This document shows, in pieces, positions 1 through 5,640 of a stretch of DNA of 14,064 bases (positions are counted from its first letter, which is position 1; each line of letters begins with the position of its first letter). Origin of the DNA: Clostridiaceae bacterium (GTDB taxonomy: Bacteria; Bacillota; Clostridia; Oscillospirales; Butyricicoccaceae). A program made the position numbers and the translations under genes. The notes beneath the pieces were generated by a model that saw nothing but the letters and a program-made list of their open reading frames with translations, was not told where the DNA came from and ran no database searches. The DNA lies in the NCBI GenBank assembly GCA_016293155.1, contig JAEDEU010000038.1, positions 1 to 14,064 of the forward strand. The letters run 5' to 3'.

Positions 1-268
1 GCCGGTCGCCGCTCTCCACCTCGAAGGTCACATAATAGTCCGTAGAGCTGGTCATATGCATCGCGCCGGTGCTCGCGTCGTTGTGGTGATGATGCGTGAC
101 GCTCTCACGTTTGGTGCACACGACCGCCTCCACCGTCAGCCGCGGCGAGTGATTATTTTGATTCCACTGCCCGATTCCGCGCACCAGTGTGACGACAAAC
201 GTACCGATTACCAGTACAAACACCAGCATAAACATAATATTGAATGCATCAAAGCCATAGCCAAACAT
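1..268 (-). CDS. DUF2500-family small membrane protein (3' end outside window)
   Basis: The minus strand reads from ATG at 268 with no stop before the window edge, giving the first 89 residues. A ribosome binding site (AGGGGGAA) lies just upstream. Residues about 7-28 form one hydrophobic membrane helix. After it come a QNNHSPRLTVEA segment, a run of four His (59-62) and a TDYYVTFEVESGDR strand region. This order (helix, NNxSPR, His-rich loop, YYVTFEVESGDR) is what I recall of DUF2500, a family of roughly 110-120 residues, so about a quarter to a third of the protein is missing. The function of the family is not known. The gene has its own promoter at 303-331 and lies behind the tRNA terminators, so it is probably a separate unit. 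The family assignment is from memory of motifs, not a search. Confidence 0.85.
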   Translation of the reverse strand, partial: MFGYGFDAFNIMFMLVFVLVIGTFVVTLVRGIGQWNQNNHSPRLTVEAVVCTKRESVTHHHHNDASTGAMHMTSSTDYYVTFEVESGDR

Positions 269-302
269 AGCCGTTCCCCCTTTTTGTCGAAATTATGATT
301 TT

Positions 303-331
303 ATAATAACACAGGCTATTCTTTTAAACAA
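303..331 (-). promoter_or_regulatory. Sigma-A-type promoter of the DUF2500 gene
   Basis: On the minus strand a -35 TTGTTT (326-331) and a -10 TATTAT (303-308) are separated by 17 bases. They lie 35 bases upstream of the ATG at 268 and directly after the tRNA-side terminators. Confidence 0.65.
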
Positions 332-340
332 CAAAAAGAG

Positions 341-373
341 AAAAAGAAAACCGCCTTACAGCGGCAGGTTTTC
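341..373 (-). terminator. Possible second terminator behind the tRNA block
   Basis: The minus strand can form a stem of AAAACC-GCC against GGCGGTTTT with one bulged base, followed by the T-rich CTTTTTCTCTTTTTG. It lies between the main tRNA terminator and the DUF2500 promoter. It is weaker than the 398-434 hairpin and could be a back-up. Confidence 0.45.
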
Positions 374-397
374 CGGTCCTTTCGAACCCCTATGAGC

Positions 398-434
398 AAA
401 AAAACAGGGCATCCCGAATGGGATACCCTGTTTT
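398..434 (-). terminator. Rho-independent terminator of the tRNA cluster
   Basis: The minus strand shows an inverted repeat AACAGGGTATCCC / GGGATGCCCTGTT (near perfect) followed by seven T residues. It starts immediately at the CCA end of tRNA-Lys. Confidence 0.9.
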
Positions 435-509
435 GGTGGCTCATCGGGGATTCGAACCCCGGACACCCTGCTTAAAAGGCAGGTGCTCTACCGACTGAGC
501 TAATGAACC
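434..509 (-). tRNA. tRNA-Lys(UUU)
   Basis: The minus strand folds into a full cloverleaf. The acceptor stem is GGTTCAT/ATGAGCC with one G-U pair, the anticodon stem is CCTGC/GCAGG, and the loop CTTTTAA gives anticodon UUU. The T-loop is GTTCGAATC, the discriminator is A and CCA is encoded at 434-436. It is the last gene of the cluster, 5 bases after tRNA-Gln. Confidence 0.97.
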
Positions 510-514
510 GTGAA

Positions 515-588
515 TGGCTGGGACGGCTGGAGTCGAACCAGCGATGGAGGAGTCAAAGTCCTCTGCCTTACCGTTTGGCGACGCCCCA
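515..588 (-). tRNA. tRNA-Gln(UUG)
   Basis: The minus strand starts TGGGGCG and pairs with CGTCCCA, with one G-U pair. The anticodon stem GAGGA/TCCTC holds loop CTTTGAC, anticodon UUG. The unusual first base U1 pairing with A72, discriminator G and encoded CCA are typical of bacterial tRNA-Gln. Confidence 0.97.
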
Positions 589-615
589 ATGTCTGATGCG
601 AGACGCAGCTGAGTA

Positions 616-653
616 AGAAAATACCACTGAGTGAATTGTGCATCATCAGTGGT
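616..653 (-). other. Hairpin in the His-Gln tRNA spacer
   Basis: The 73-base spacer contains a perfect 8-bp inverted repeat ACCACTGA (623-630) / TCAGTGGT (646-653). On the minus strand it is followed by ATTTTCTT. It could be a weak attenuator or a processing hairpin in the tRNA precursor. Transcripts must pass it to reach the Gln and Lys genes, as no other promoter is obvious there. Confidence 0.5.
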
Positions 654-661
654 AAAAATTA

Positions 662-739
662 TGGGGTGGATAATGGGATTCGAACCCACGACCCCCAGTG
701 CCACAAACTGGTGCTCTAACCAACTGAGCTATATCCACC
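662..739 (-). tRNA. tRNA-His(GUG)
   Basis: The minus strand has an 8-bp acceptor stem GGTGGATA/TATCCACC. This includes the extra 5' G(-1) opposite C73, which is diagnostic of tRNA-His. The anticodon stem CCAGT/ACTGG holds loop TTGTGGC, anticodon GUG. CCA is encoded at 662-664. Confidence 0.97.
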
Positions 740-766
740 ATATTCATTGTACCACGCACCATTCCG

Positions 767-786
767 ATCATTCTGTTTCGAATGAT
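767..786 (-). other. Hairpin in the Arg-His tRNA spacer
   Basis: A perfect 7-bp inverted repeat ATCATTC (767-773) / GAATGAT (780-786) with a 6-base loop lies between the two tRNAs. No T tract follows, so it is more likely a precursor structure than a terminator. Confidence 0.4.
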
Positions 787-790
787 GAAG

Positions 791-867
791 TGGTACGCCA
801 GGAGGGACTCGAACCCCCGGCCTACTGCTTAGAAGGCAGTTGCTCTATCCAGCTGAGCTACTGGCGC
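791..867 (-). tRNA. tRNA-Arg(UCU)
   Basis: The minus strand has acceptor stem GCGCCAG/CTGGCGT with a terminal G-U pair, and anticodon stem ACTGC/GCAGT. Loop CTTCTAA gives anticodon UCU. The T-loop is GTTCGAGTC, the discriminator is A and CCA is encoded. Confidence 0.97.
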
Positions 868-926
868 ATATACCGGAACTGTTCCGCTCCCAAAAGCATT
901 GTTCAATCCTTATGTGGTAGGATCCA

Positions 927-1000
927 TGGAGCGGGTGATGGGAATCGAACCCACGTGTTCAGCTTGGAAGGCTGACATTCTACCATTGAACTACACCCGC
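927..1000 (-). tRNA. tRNA-Gly(UCC)
   Basis: The minus strand has acceptor stem GCGGGTG/CACCCGC, anticodon stem TCAGC/GCTGA and loop CTTCCAA, anticodon UCC. The discriminator is T and CCA is encoded at 927-929. It is the first tRNA of the five-gene run that follows the promoter at 1021-1049. Confidence 0.97.
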
Positions 1001-1020
1001 AGGTCTCACAACGCTTGTTT

Positions 1021-1049
1021 ATAATATCAAACGCTGCGGGAAATGTCAA
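1021..1049 (-). promoter_or_regulatory. Strong sigma-A-type promoter of the Gly-Arg-His-Gln-Lys tRNA cluster
   Basis: On the minus strand a perfect TTGACA (1044-1049) and TATTAT (1021-1026) are 17 bases apart. The -10 box lies 20 bases before the tRNA-Gly 5' end, so the expected start is within about 15 bases of the tRNA. Confidence 0.88.
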
Positions 1050-1076
1050 GAACTTTTTGCAAATTTTCTTATTTTT

Positions 1077-1307
1077 TTATTTTCCGGCTCTCGCTGCCAC
1101 GATGGCGGAGTAATAGTCAAACATCGTCTTGCCCAGCGCAATCAGGAAAATCACGACCAGACAGCCGATCAGTACCTTGAGCTGCTTTTCCTTTTTGGCA
1201 TCGGTTTTACCGCTTTTTTTCAGCTCTGCCAGCTCATTCTGCACCTTCCACGTCGGAATAAAGACGATCGCCAGCAGAACAAGCAGAATAATTTTATATC
1301 CTTCCAT
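1077..1307 (-). CDS. Small two-helix membrane protein, unknown function
   Basis: This 76-residue frame starts at ATG 1307 behind the good ribosome binding site AGGAGAC and ends with TAA at 1077. Two hydrophobic segments (about residues 5-18 and 43-60) are separated by a charged, Lys-rich stretch (about 24-42) that could form an amphipathic helix. The C-terminus is Ala-rich and basic. I do not recognise a family. The gene lies between tRNA-Arg(CCU) and tRNA-Gly(UCC) in the same orientation. Its ATG is 23 bases past the tRNA-Arg terminator and I see no promoter of its own, so it may depend on read-through of that terminator. The stop is 28 bases before the -35 box of the next tRNA promoter and no terminator lies between. 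The start codon context and membrane pattern make it likely a real gene. Confidence 0.8.
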   Translation of the reverse strand: MEGYKIILLVLLAIVFIPTWKVQNELAELKKSGKTDAKKEKQLKVLIGCLVVIFLIALGKTMFDYYSAIVAARAGK

Positions 1308-1329
1308 GTCTCCTGCTCCTGTGTCCGAT

Positions 1330-1358
1330 AAAAAGTCCGCAGAGAGATCCCCTGCGGA
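1330..1358 (-). terminator. Terminator or attenuator after tRNA-Arg(CCU)
   Basis: The minus strand has a 7-bp perfect stem TCCGCAG/CTGCGGA with a 9-base loop followed by CTTTTT. It lies 5 bases after the tRNA-Arg 3' end and upstream of the 76-aa gene. Confidence 0.8.
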
Positions 1359-1362
1359 ATGA

Positions 1363-1437
1363 TGGCACCCCCAGTAGGAATCGAACCTACAATTGTCCCT
1401 TAGGAGGGGACTGTTATATCCATTTAACTATGGAGGC
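1363..1437 (-). tRNA. tRNA-Arg(CCU)
   Basis: The minus strand has acceptor stem GCCTCCA/TGGGGGT with G-U pairs, anticodon stem GTCCC/GGGAC and loop CTCCTAA, anticodon CCU. The T-loop is GTTCGATTC, the discriminator is G and CCA is encoded at 1363-1365. It reads AGG codons. Confidence 0.96.
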
Positions 1438-1478
1438 ACATACCCTGTGCGCCGCGCCGCTGCGCCGGCACTGTTACA

Positions 1479-1506
1479 GTATACCCGATTGTGCTTCAAA
1501 ATGCAA
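1479..1506 (-). promoter_or_regulatory. Promoter of tRNA-Arg(CCU)
   Basis: On the minus strand TTGCAT (1501-1506) and TATACT (1479-1484) are about 16-17 bases apart. The -10 box lies 41 bases before the tRNA 5' end. Confidence 0.65.
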
Positions 1507-1570
1507 GCGCCGCCGCTTGTCCGTCTCGTAGAAAAATTGAAAATAATTTGTTATTTTTGCAAAGTCGGCA

Positions 1571-1599
1571 TTGAAAAACACCGGCTTTGGCATTATGAT
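1571..1599 (+). promoter_or_regulatory. Promoter of the lipid kinase gene
   Basis: TTGAAA (1571-1576) and TATGAT (1594-1599) are 17 bases apart, followed by a leader of about 47 bases to the ATG at 1653. It is divergent from the tRNA-Arg promoter. Confidence 0.7.
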
Positions 1600-1652
1600 G
1601 ATAGAACTGGAATACGGACGGCCGATTCTGCCGAATCAGGGAGGGTATCTTC

Positions 1653-2633
1653 ATGCCAATCAATCACTATCACGGCAATCTGATGCTGATTATCAATCCA
1701 ACTGCCGGCAAAAACCGTGCGCGCGCCGAGCTGTATGATATCGTACAGCTGCTGTTTGTCAGCGGCTACCGCGTCACGGTCTATCCGACGCTCAACAAAG
1801 GCGATGCAACCCGTTATATCAAGGAATATTCCCGCGAATTTGAAAATATCATCTGCGTCGGCGGCGACGGCACGCTGAACGAGGTCGTGACCGGACTGAT
1901 GGAGCTTCCGCCGCCGGAGCGCCGCACGCTCGGCTATATCCCCGCAGGCACCACCAACGATTTCGCCTCCACCCTCGGACTGGACGGCTCGGATATGATT
2001 AAATGCGCACAGGGCTTTGTCGGCGGCATCTATCACAGCTGCGATATCGGCCGCTTCAACGGGCGTTACTTCACCTATGTCGCCGCCTTCGGCGCGTTCA
2101 CAGAGGTCTCCTACGAAACGCCGCAGGAAATGAAAAACGCACTCGGACACGCCGCCTACATCATGCAGGGCATCAAGTCCCTGCCCGCGCTTCAGCCGTA
2201 TCATCTGGAAATCGAGGCGGACAGCAAACACATCGAGGGCGACTTCATTTACGGTCAGTTTTCCAACTCGACCTCGATTGCAGGCATTATGGATATCCGC
2301 AGCACAGGCGTCGCGCTGGATGACGGGCTGTTCGAGGTCATGCTGGTCAAAATGCCGACCAACCTGATCGAGCTGTCCGAAATCGTCACCGCAATGATGA
2401 ACCGAAAGTTTACCGACTGTCCGCACATCTTCTTCCACCATGCAAAGCGCGTCATTGTCCGCTCCAAACGCGGTCTGCACTGGACGCTGGACGGCGAGGA
2501 CGGCGGCACCACCACCGAGGCGGTCGCACAGTGCATCCCGCGCGCCGTCACTCTGCGCCTGCCGCAGAGCGAGTCCTCCGCCTTTCTGGAGTCCGAGCGC
2601 AGCCGCCAGATTGCCATGCACATGGAGCAGTAA
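1653..2633 (+). CDS. Diacylglycerol kinase family lipid kinase (DagK/YegS/BmrU type)
   Basis: This 326-residue protein is expected to phosphorylate a lipid such as diacylglycerol with ATP at the inner face of the membrane. In Firmicutes that recycles diacylglycerol released by lipoteichoic acid synthesis. Visible family marks are INPTAGK (14-20), the nucleotide-binding GGDGT (70-74) followed by LNEVVTGL, PAGTTNDFA (97-105), LDDGLFEV (222-229) and the late TLDGE (278-282), whose Asp-Gly-Glu matches the catalytic acidic site of DgkB-like kinases. The length suits the family (about 290-330). The start at 1653 has GGGAGGG 8-10 bases upstream. The gene stands alone with its own promoter and a strong terminator. 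The exact substrate (diacylglycerol, sphingoid-like or undecaprenol lipid) cannot be told from the sequence, so no symbol is given. Confidence 0.93.
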   Translation: MPINHYHGNLMLIINPTAGKNRARAELYDIVQLLFVSGYRVTVYPTLNKGDATRYIKEYSREFENIICVGGDGTLNEVVTGLMELPPPERRTLGYIPAGTTNDFASTLGLDGSDMIKCAQGFVGGIYHSCDIGRFNGRYFTYVAAFGAFTEVSYETPQEMKNALGHAAYIMQGIKSLPALQPYHLEIEADSKHIEGDFIYGQFSNSTSIAGIMDIRSTGVALDDGLFEVMLVKMPTNLIELSEIVTAMMNRKFTDCPHIFFHHAKRVIVRSKRGLHWTLDGEDGGTTTEAVAQCIPRAVTLRLPQSESSAFLESERSRQIAMHMEQ

Positions 2634-2644
2634 TCAACGCAGAA

Positions 2645-2677
2645 CGGCAGCCCCTTCGGGCTGCCGCCTTTCTTTTT
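2645..2677 (+). terminator. Terminator of the lipid kinase gene
   Basis: A 9-bp perfect stem CGGCAGCCC/GGGCTGCCG with loop CTTC is followed by CCTTTCTTTTT. Its T tract touches the stop codon of the convergent lipoprotein gene at 2676. The minus strand lacks a T run, so it serves mainly the plus strand. Confidence 0.92.
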
Positions 2678-3293
2678 ACCGAATCTCGGTTCCTCCCCAT
2701 TCAACTACAGCGAAGCCCTCTCGCGCAAACGGCGCAAGCGCCTGCTCCTCAATCTCCACTGGCTGCTCCAGCGGCTGATATGCCATGAATACACGCAGAA
2801 TGCTGTCCGGCTGCGGCGAGATGGTCAGCGCCGCGCTGTCCGTATATGCCTCCTGCTGGAAGGCAATGAGATTGTACGGATGATCCTGCATTTTGGGCAG
2901 CCAGTATACAATGAACTCATTATACTCCCTCGGTGTCAATCCAAGGTACGACAGCTTTTCCTGCAAAAATTCCGCCGTGTCACTGCCCTTTACCACAAAT
3001 CCGCGGCTCATGTCATATTCAACATCGGTTTCGCCTTCCCAGAACAGATACGAATACTGCTTTCCATCTTCATCCGTGAGCGTGCCGTCCGGCTGTGCAG
3101 TGACGCTCCAGCCGTCCTCATACGCCGGATAGGTACAGGTCAGCTCCCCGTCATAGTCCAGCTGCACCGAAACCTCGGTTTCCTGCTCCGGATAGAGATA
3201 GATCACCGGCTTGGCGAACACGGTGTCATCTCCGCAGCCTGCCAGCAGCAGCGGCAACAGAGCCGCAAGTCCCATCATGCTGTATCGCCTCAT
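2676..3293 (-). CDS. Lipoprotein of the KPVIYLYP ... VVEWGG conserved family
   Basis: This 205-residue protein has a lipoprotein signal: MRRYSMM, a hydrophobic core and lipobox LLAGC with Cys20 as the lipidation site. It should be anchored on the outer face of the cell membrane. The mature part opens with KPVIYLYPEQETEVSVQLDY (28-47), continues through YLFWEG, GFVVKGSDTAEFLQEKLSYL and NEFIVYWLPKM, and ends with FAVVEWGG. I recognise this as a conserved but poorly characterised bacterial family, recalled from its motifs. I know of no biochemical function. The start at 3293 has AGAGAGG upstream. MetMet at 6-7 would be an alternative start but would remove the basic residues of the signal. It converges on the lipid kinase and lies 130 bases after the envelope gene on the same strand, from which a terminator separates it. 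Confidence 0.85.
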   Translation of the reverse strand: MRRYSMMGLAALLPLLLAGCGDDTVFAKPVIYLYPEQETEVSVQLDYDGELTCTYPAYEDGWSVTAQPDGTLTDEDGKQYSYLFWEGETDVEYDMSRGFVVKGSDTAEFLQEKLSYLGLTPREYNEFIVYWLPKMQDHPYNLIAFQQEAYTDSAALTISPQPDSILRVFMAYQPLEQPVEIEEQALAPFAREGFAVVEWGGTEIR

Positions 3294-3324
3294 AAAAACC
3301 TCTCTTTCTCCGCATTGTGTTGGA

Positions 3325-3356
3325 TACCTGTTTCCCTAACAGACGGAAAACAGGTA
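3325..3356 (-). repeat. Long inverted repeat in the leader of the lipoprotein gene
   Basis: TACCTGTTTCC (3325-3335) and GGAAAACAGGTA (3345-3356) pair over 11 bp with one bulged A and a 9-base loop. There is no T tract after it in either direction. It lies 32 bases upstream of the lipoprotein ATG, between the upstream gene's terminator and the ribosome binding site, so it is either an operator or a 5' UTR stem. Confidence 0.7.
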
Positions 3357-3386
3357 CTACCTCTAACAGGAAAATCAATCTATTTT

Positions 3387-3419
3387 AAAAAACAGCGCAC
3401 CTCGATGTGGGTGCGCTGT
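3387..3419 (-). terminator. Terminator of the putative glycosyl hydrolase gene
   Basis: A 10-bp perfect stem ACAGCGCACC/GGTGCGCTGT with an 8-base loop is followed on the minus strand by six T residues. It begins 5 bases after the stop codon. Confidence 0.93.
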
Positions 3420-3423
3420 AATA

Positions 3424-4506
3424 TTATTCCAGCCCGCAGACCGCGCCGCCGGGCAGGATGTCATAGCTCTCTTCATGGTCATAGACCGGCACAAGGTGCG
3501 CGCTGCCGCCCGCCTTTGCCGCAATCTGCTCCGCGAGCTGCTGCGCCTCCGCCGTATCCGCCGCCGGAGCATACAGGCGATAGGCATTGCGGTACATCTT
3601 CTTGATGTCCTGTCCGGTCGTCTCGCTGTCCGCAGTCGGATCGTCCAGCCAGATGGAAACCGGCACCTCGCCCGCCGCACGCTGAAGTTTGCTGTACAGC
3701 TGCATCAGCTGCTCGGCGCGGCTGCCGTCCTGCTCGTCATAGGTCAGCGCCGCATCCGCGGACGGGAACACGAAATCGCGCAGGATGATCTCCTTCGCTC
3801 CTGCCTCCACGGACTGCTCGACCAGCTCGATCAGATAATCCTGTACGTCCTCGTCCGTCGGGTCCAGCCAATAGCTGCCGTCCGCATCCGTCCACAGTCC
3901 CCCGTCCGCCGTATGTACGGCGATGCTCGGGTCGCTCTCCACCGCCTTGCTGTCACGGAAGCAGTGCAGCATTGCATAGGTCTCCAATCCGGCGGTATCC
4001 GCCTCCTCCAGCGCGAACTTGAACCATTTTGCAAAGCCCGACCACACGCCGGATACCACGCTGCTCTCCAGCCGGAACGATACCCGTCCGTCCACATCCT
4101 TAAACTCGGTCACGACCTGATCCGCCGCACCGCTGCGTCCGGCGGACTCGATCTCTGCCATATACTCCTCATCGTTTGCCATGCGCTCCGCCGAGGCGAG
4201 CAGGGCGCGCACCGCCGGAGTTTTCGTGTCCTGATCGCCGTCGCTCGGTGCTTCGCTCTCTGCGGGCTGCTCCGCCGTCTGTCCATCATCCGTCTGCTGC
4301 GGCGTTTCCGTCATCTGCTCCGGCTGCTTTCCGCTTTCCATCGCAAGGATTCCAAAGCGGTCCTTGACATGCGCGCCGGTCTCGTCAAAGCTCAGGCAGC
4401 TCCCGACCAGTGCGGCAAAGGAAATCAGCCCGATGACCACAAGCACGCCGATGACAATGCCGGCAATCTTTACCCGTTTTTTCATTTTGGAATCAAACCG
4501 TATCAT
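3424..4506 (-). CDS. Membrane-anchored protein with DUF4015-like putative glycosyl hydrolase domain
   Basis: The 360-residue product has a basic N-terminus (MKKRVK at 8-13) and one membrane helix (about 13-35) without a clear cleavage site. An acidic Gln/Thr/Ser-rich linker (about 55-97) follows, then an extracytoplasmic domain. That domain carries SGVWSGFAKWFKFALEEAD, LETYAMLHCF, YWLDPTDEDVQDYLIELV (212-229) and EIILRDFVFPSA (239-250). The pattern of a Trp-X-Asn/Asp-Pro motif, then a helix, then a strand ending in Asp before an aromatic-Phe-Pro is what I recall from DUF4015 putative TIM-barrel hydrolases. Asp244 would sit at the barrel's catalytic edge. The domain looks shorter than the family average. 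The start at 4506 follows AGGGGAG; Met8 is an alternative. It probably acts on cell-wall or external glycans, but neither substrate nor activity is shown. Confidence 0.72.
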   Translation of the reverse strand: MIRFDSKMKKRVKIAGIVIGVLVVIGLISFAALVGSCLSFDETGAHVKDRFGILAMESGKQPEQMTETPQQTDDGQTAEQPAESEAPSDGDQDTKTPAVRALLASAERMANDEEYMAEIESAGRSGAADQVVTEFKDVDGRVSFRLESSVVSGVWSGFAKWFKFALEEADTAGLETYAMLHCFRDSKAVESDPSIAVHTADGGLWTDADGSYWLDPTDEDVQDYLIELVEQSVEAGAKEIILRDFVFPSADAALTYDEQDGSRAEQLMQLYSKLQRAAGEVPVSIWLDDPTADSETTGQDIKKMYRNAYRLYAPAADTAEAQQLAEQIAAKAGGSAHLVPVYDHEESYDILPGGAVCGLE

Positions 4507-4535
4507 TGTTTCTCCCCTTCTGTTAATCTGCTTCT

Positions 4536-4564
4536 ATCTTAACCAAAAGAAGCCGCCGAGTCAA
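4536..4564 (-). promoter_or_regulatory. Promoter of the putative glycosyl hydrolase gene
   Basis: On the minus strand TTGACT (4559-4564) and TAAGAT (4536-4541) are 17 bases apart and lie 30 bases upstream of the ATG. It sits just past the rnf terminator. Confidence 0.7.
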
Positions 4565-4607
4565 CCTCCGTCTGCTCCGGAGACTGATTCAGCGGTTTCT
4601 TTTCCCC

Positions 4608-4660
4608 AAAAATCCAAATGGCTGACCGGTGCCGCAGAGACACGGTGCCGGTCAGCCATT
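4608..4660 (-). terminator. Strong terminator of the rnf operon
   Basis: An 18-bp stem (4617-4634 with 4643-4660) with only two G-U pairs and an 8-base loop is followed on the minus strand by TTTGGATTTTTGG. It begins 36 bases after the rnfB stop. It is the longest hairpin in the window. Confidence 0.9.
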
Positions 4661-4696
4661 GGTTTCGGATACAAGCCGGATTGCTCCGGTTTGAAA

Positions 4697-5605
4697 TTAC
4701 TTGCTTTCGGTTGCAGCAGCCTCTGCCTTTGCAGCGGCAGCCTTCGCGGCAGCAGCCTTCTTCAGCTCTGCCTGCTTTTTCTTCTGTGCCTCCAGCTCTG
4801 CAATTGCCTCAGCCGTGTGGTACGGCTCGATGCAGTGACGCGGGCAAGCCTTTGCACACATCTTGCAGTTCTTACACTTGGAGTAGTCGATGACCGGATA
4901 GCCGTTCTCGATGGAGATCGCCTCGAACTTACAGGTCTTGACACACAGACCGCAGCTGATGCAGCTGGACTTACATGCGTCCATTGCCTCCTTGCCCTTC
5001 GCCTTGGAGGAGCAGTCCACACGGACGGTTGCCTTCTGCGGAACCAGGGAGATCAGGTGCTTCGGGCAGGCAGCGACGCACTTGGAGCACGCCTTGCACT
5101 TGTCCTCGTCTACCTTTGCGATGCCGTCCACGATGGAGATTGCATCGAACGGGCACGCCTGTGCGCAGGTGCCCAGACCCAGACAGCCGAACAGACACTC
5201 CTTTGCGCCGTTGGAAACGCGGATTGCGCCGAGGCAGTCCTGAATGCCCTCGTACTGGGTGCGGTTCGGAGCCTTATCGCAGGTACCGCCGCAGTGTACG
5301 TGAGCGACCATCTTATCGCCGGAAGCCATCTCTACGCCCATGATCTTTGCGATCTTTGCAGCGGAGGTCTCGCCGCCGACCGGGCAGCCGTTGACCGGAG
5401 CCTCACCCGCAACGATTGCGGATGCCAGACCGCCGCAGCCCGGATAGCCGCAGCCGCCGCAGTTTGCGCCCGGCAGGCACTCCTGAACGGCAGGGATACG
5501 CTCGTCGACCTCGACGGCGAATACTTTGGATGCAAATGCGAGCAGCAGACCGAACGCCAGACCCATGATGCCCAGAACTGCCACTGCATAAATAATGTTA
5601 GTCAT
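4697..5605 (-). CDS. rnfB: RnfB, ferredoxin-accepting iron-sulfur subunit of the Rnf complex
   Basis: RnfB takes electrons from reduced ferredoxin and passes them into the membrane Rnf complex. The 302-residue protein has one N-terminal membrane helix (about 3-28). It is followed by the RnfB-specific cluster motif CLPGANCGGCGYPGC (Cys43, 49, 52, 57) and NGCPVGG. Two double-cluster ferredoxin regions come next: Cys141/147/151 with Cys170/173/176/180 (CKACSKCVAACP), then Cys215/218/221/225 (CISCGLCVKTC) with Cys244/247/250/254 (CKNCKMCAKACP). That predicts at least five [4Fe-4S] clusters, plus spare Cys at 105, 109, 124, 137, 198, 211 and 258. This multi-cluster form is typical of clostridial RnfB. 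The C-terminus is a low-complexity Ala/Lys tail. A TAGGAG site precedes the ATG. It is the last gene of the operon, 35 bases after rnfA, the widest gap in it. Confidence 0.97.
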   Translation of the reverse strand: MTNIIYAVAVLGIMGLAFGLLLAFASKVFAVEVDERIPAVQECLPGANCGGCGYPGCGGLASAIVAGEAPVNGCPVGGETSAAKIAKIMGVEMASGDKMVAHVHCGGTCDKAPNRTQYEGIQDCLGAIRVSNGAKECLFGCLGLGTCAQACPFDAISIVDGIAKVDEDKCKACSKCVAACPKHLISLVPQKATVRVDCSSKAKGKEAMDACKSSCISCGLCVKTCKFEAISIENGYPVIDYSKCKNCKMCAKACPRHCIEPYHTAEAIAELEAQKKKQAELKKAAAAKAAAAKAEAAATESK

Positions 5606-5640
5606 AGTTATTCAACTCCTATTTCTGACAGTGGGTGGGA

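Noticed and set aside
441..975. ORFs across the tRNA genes on both strands
   Set aside because: They read through tRNA sequence (for example the repeated GSNP / GFEPTT peptides come from T-arms) and are artefacts.
1593..2621. 342-aa minus-strand ORF opposite the lipid kinase
   Set aside because: The plus-strand frame carries all kinase motifs, a promoter, a ribosome binding site and a terminator. The minus frame has none.
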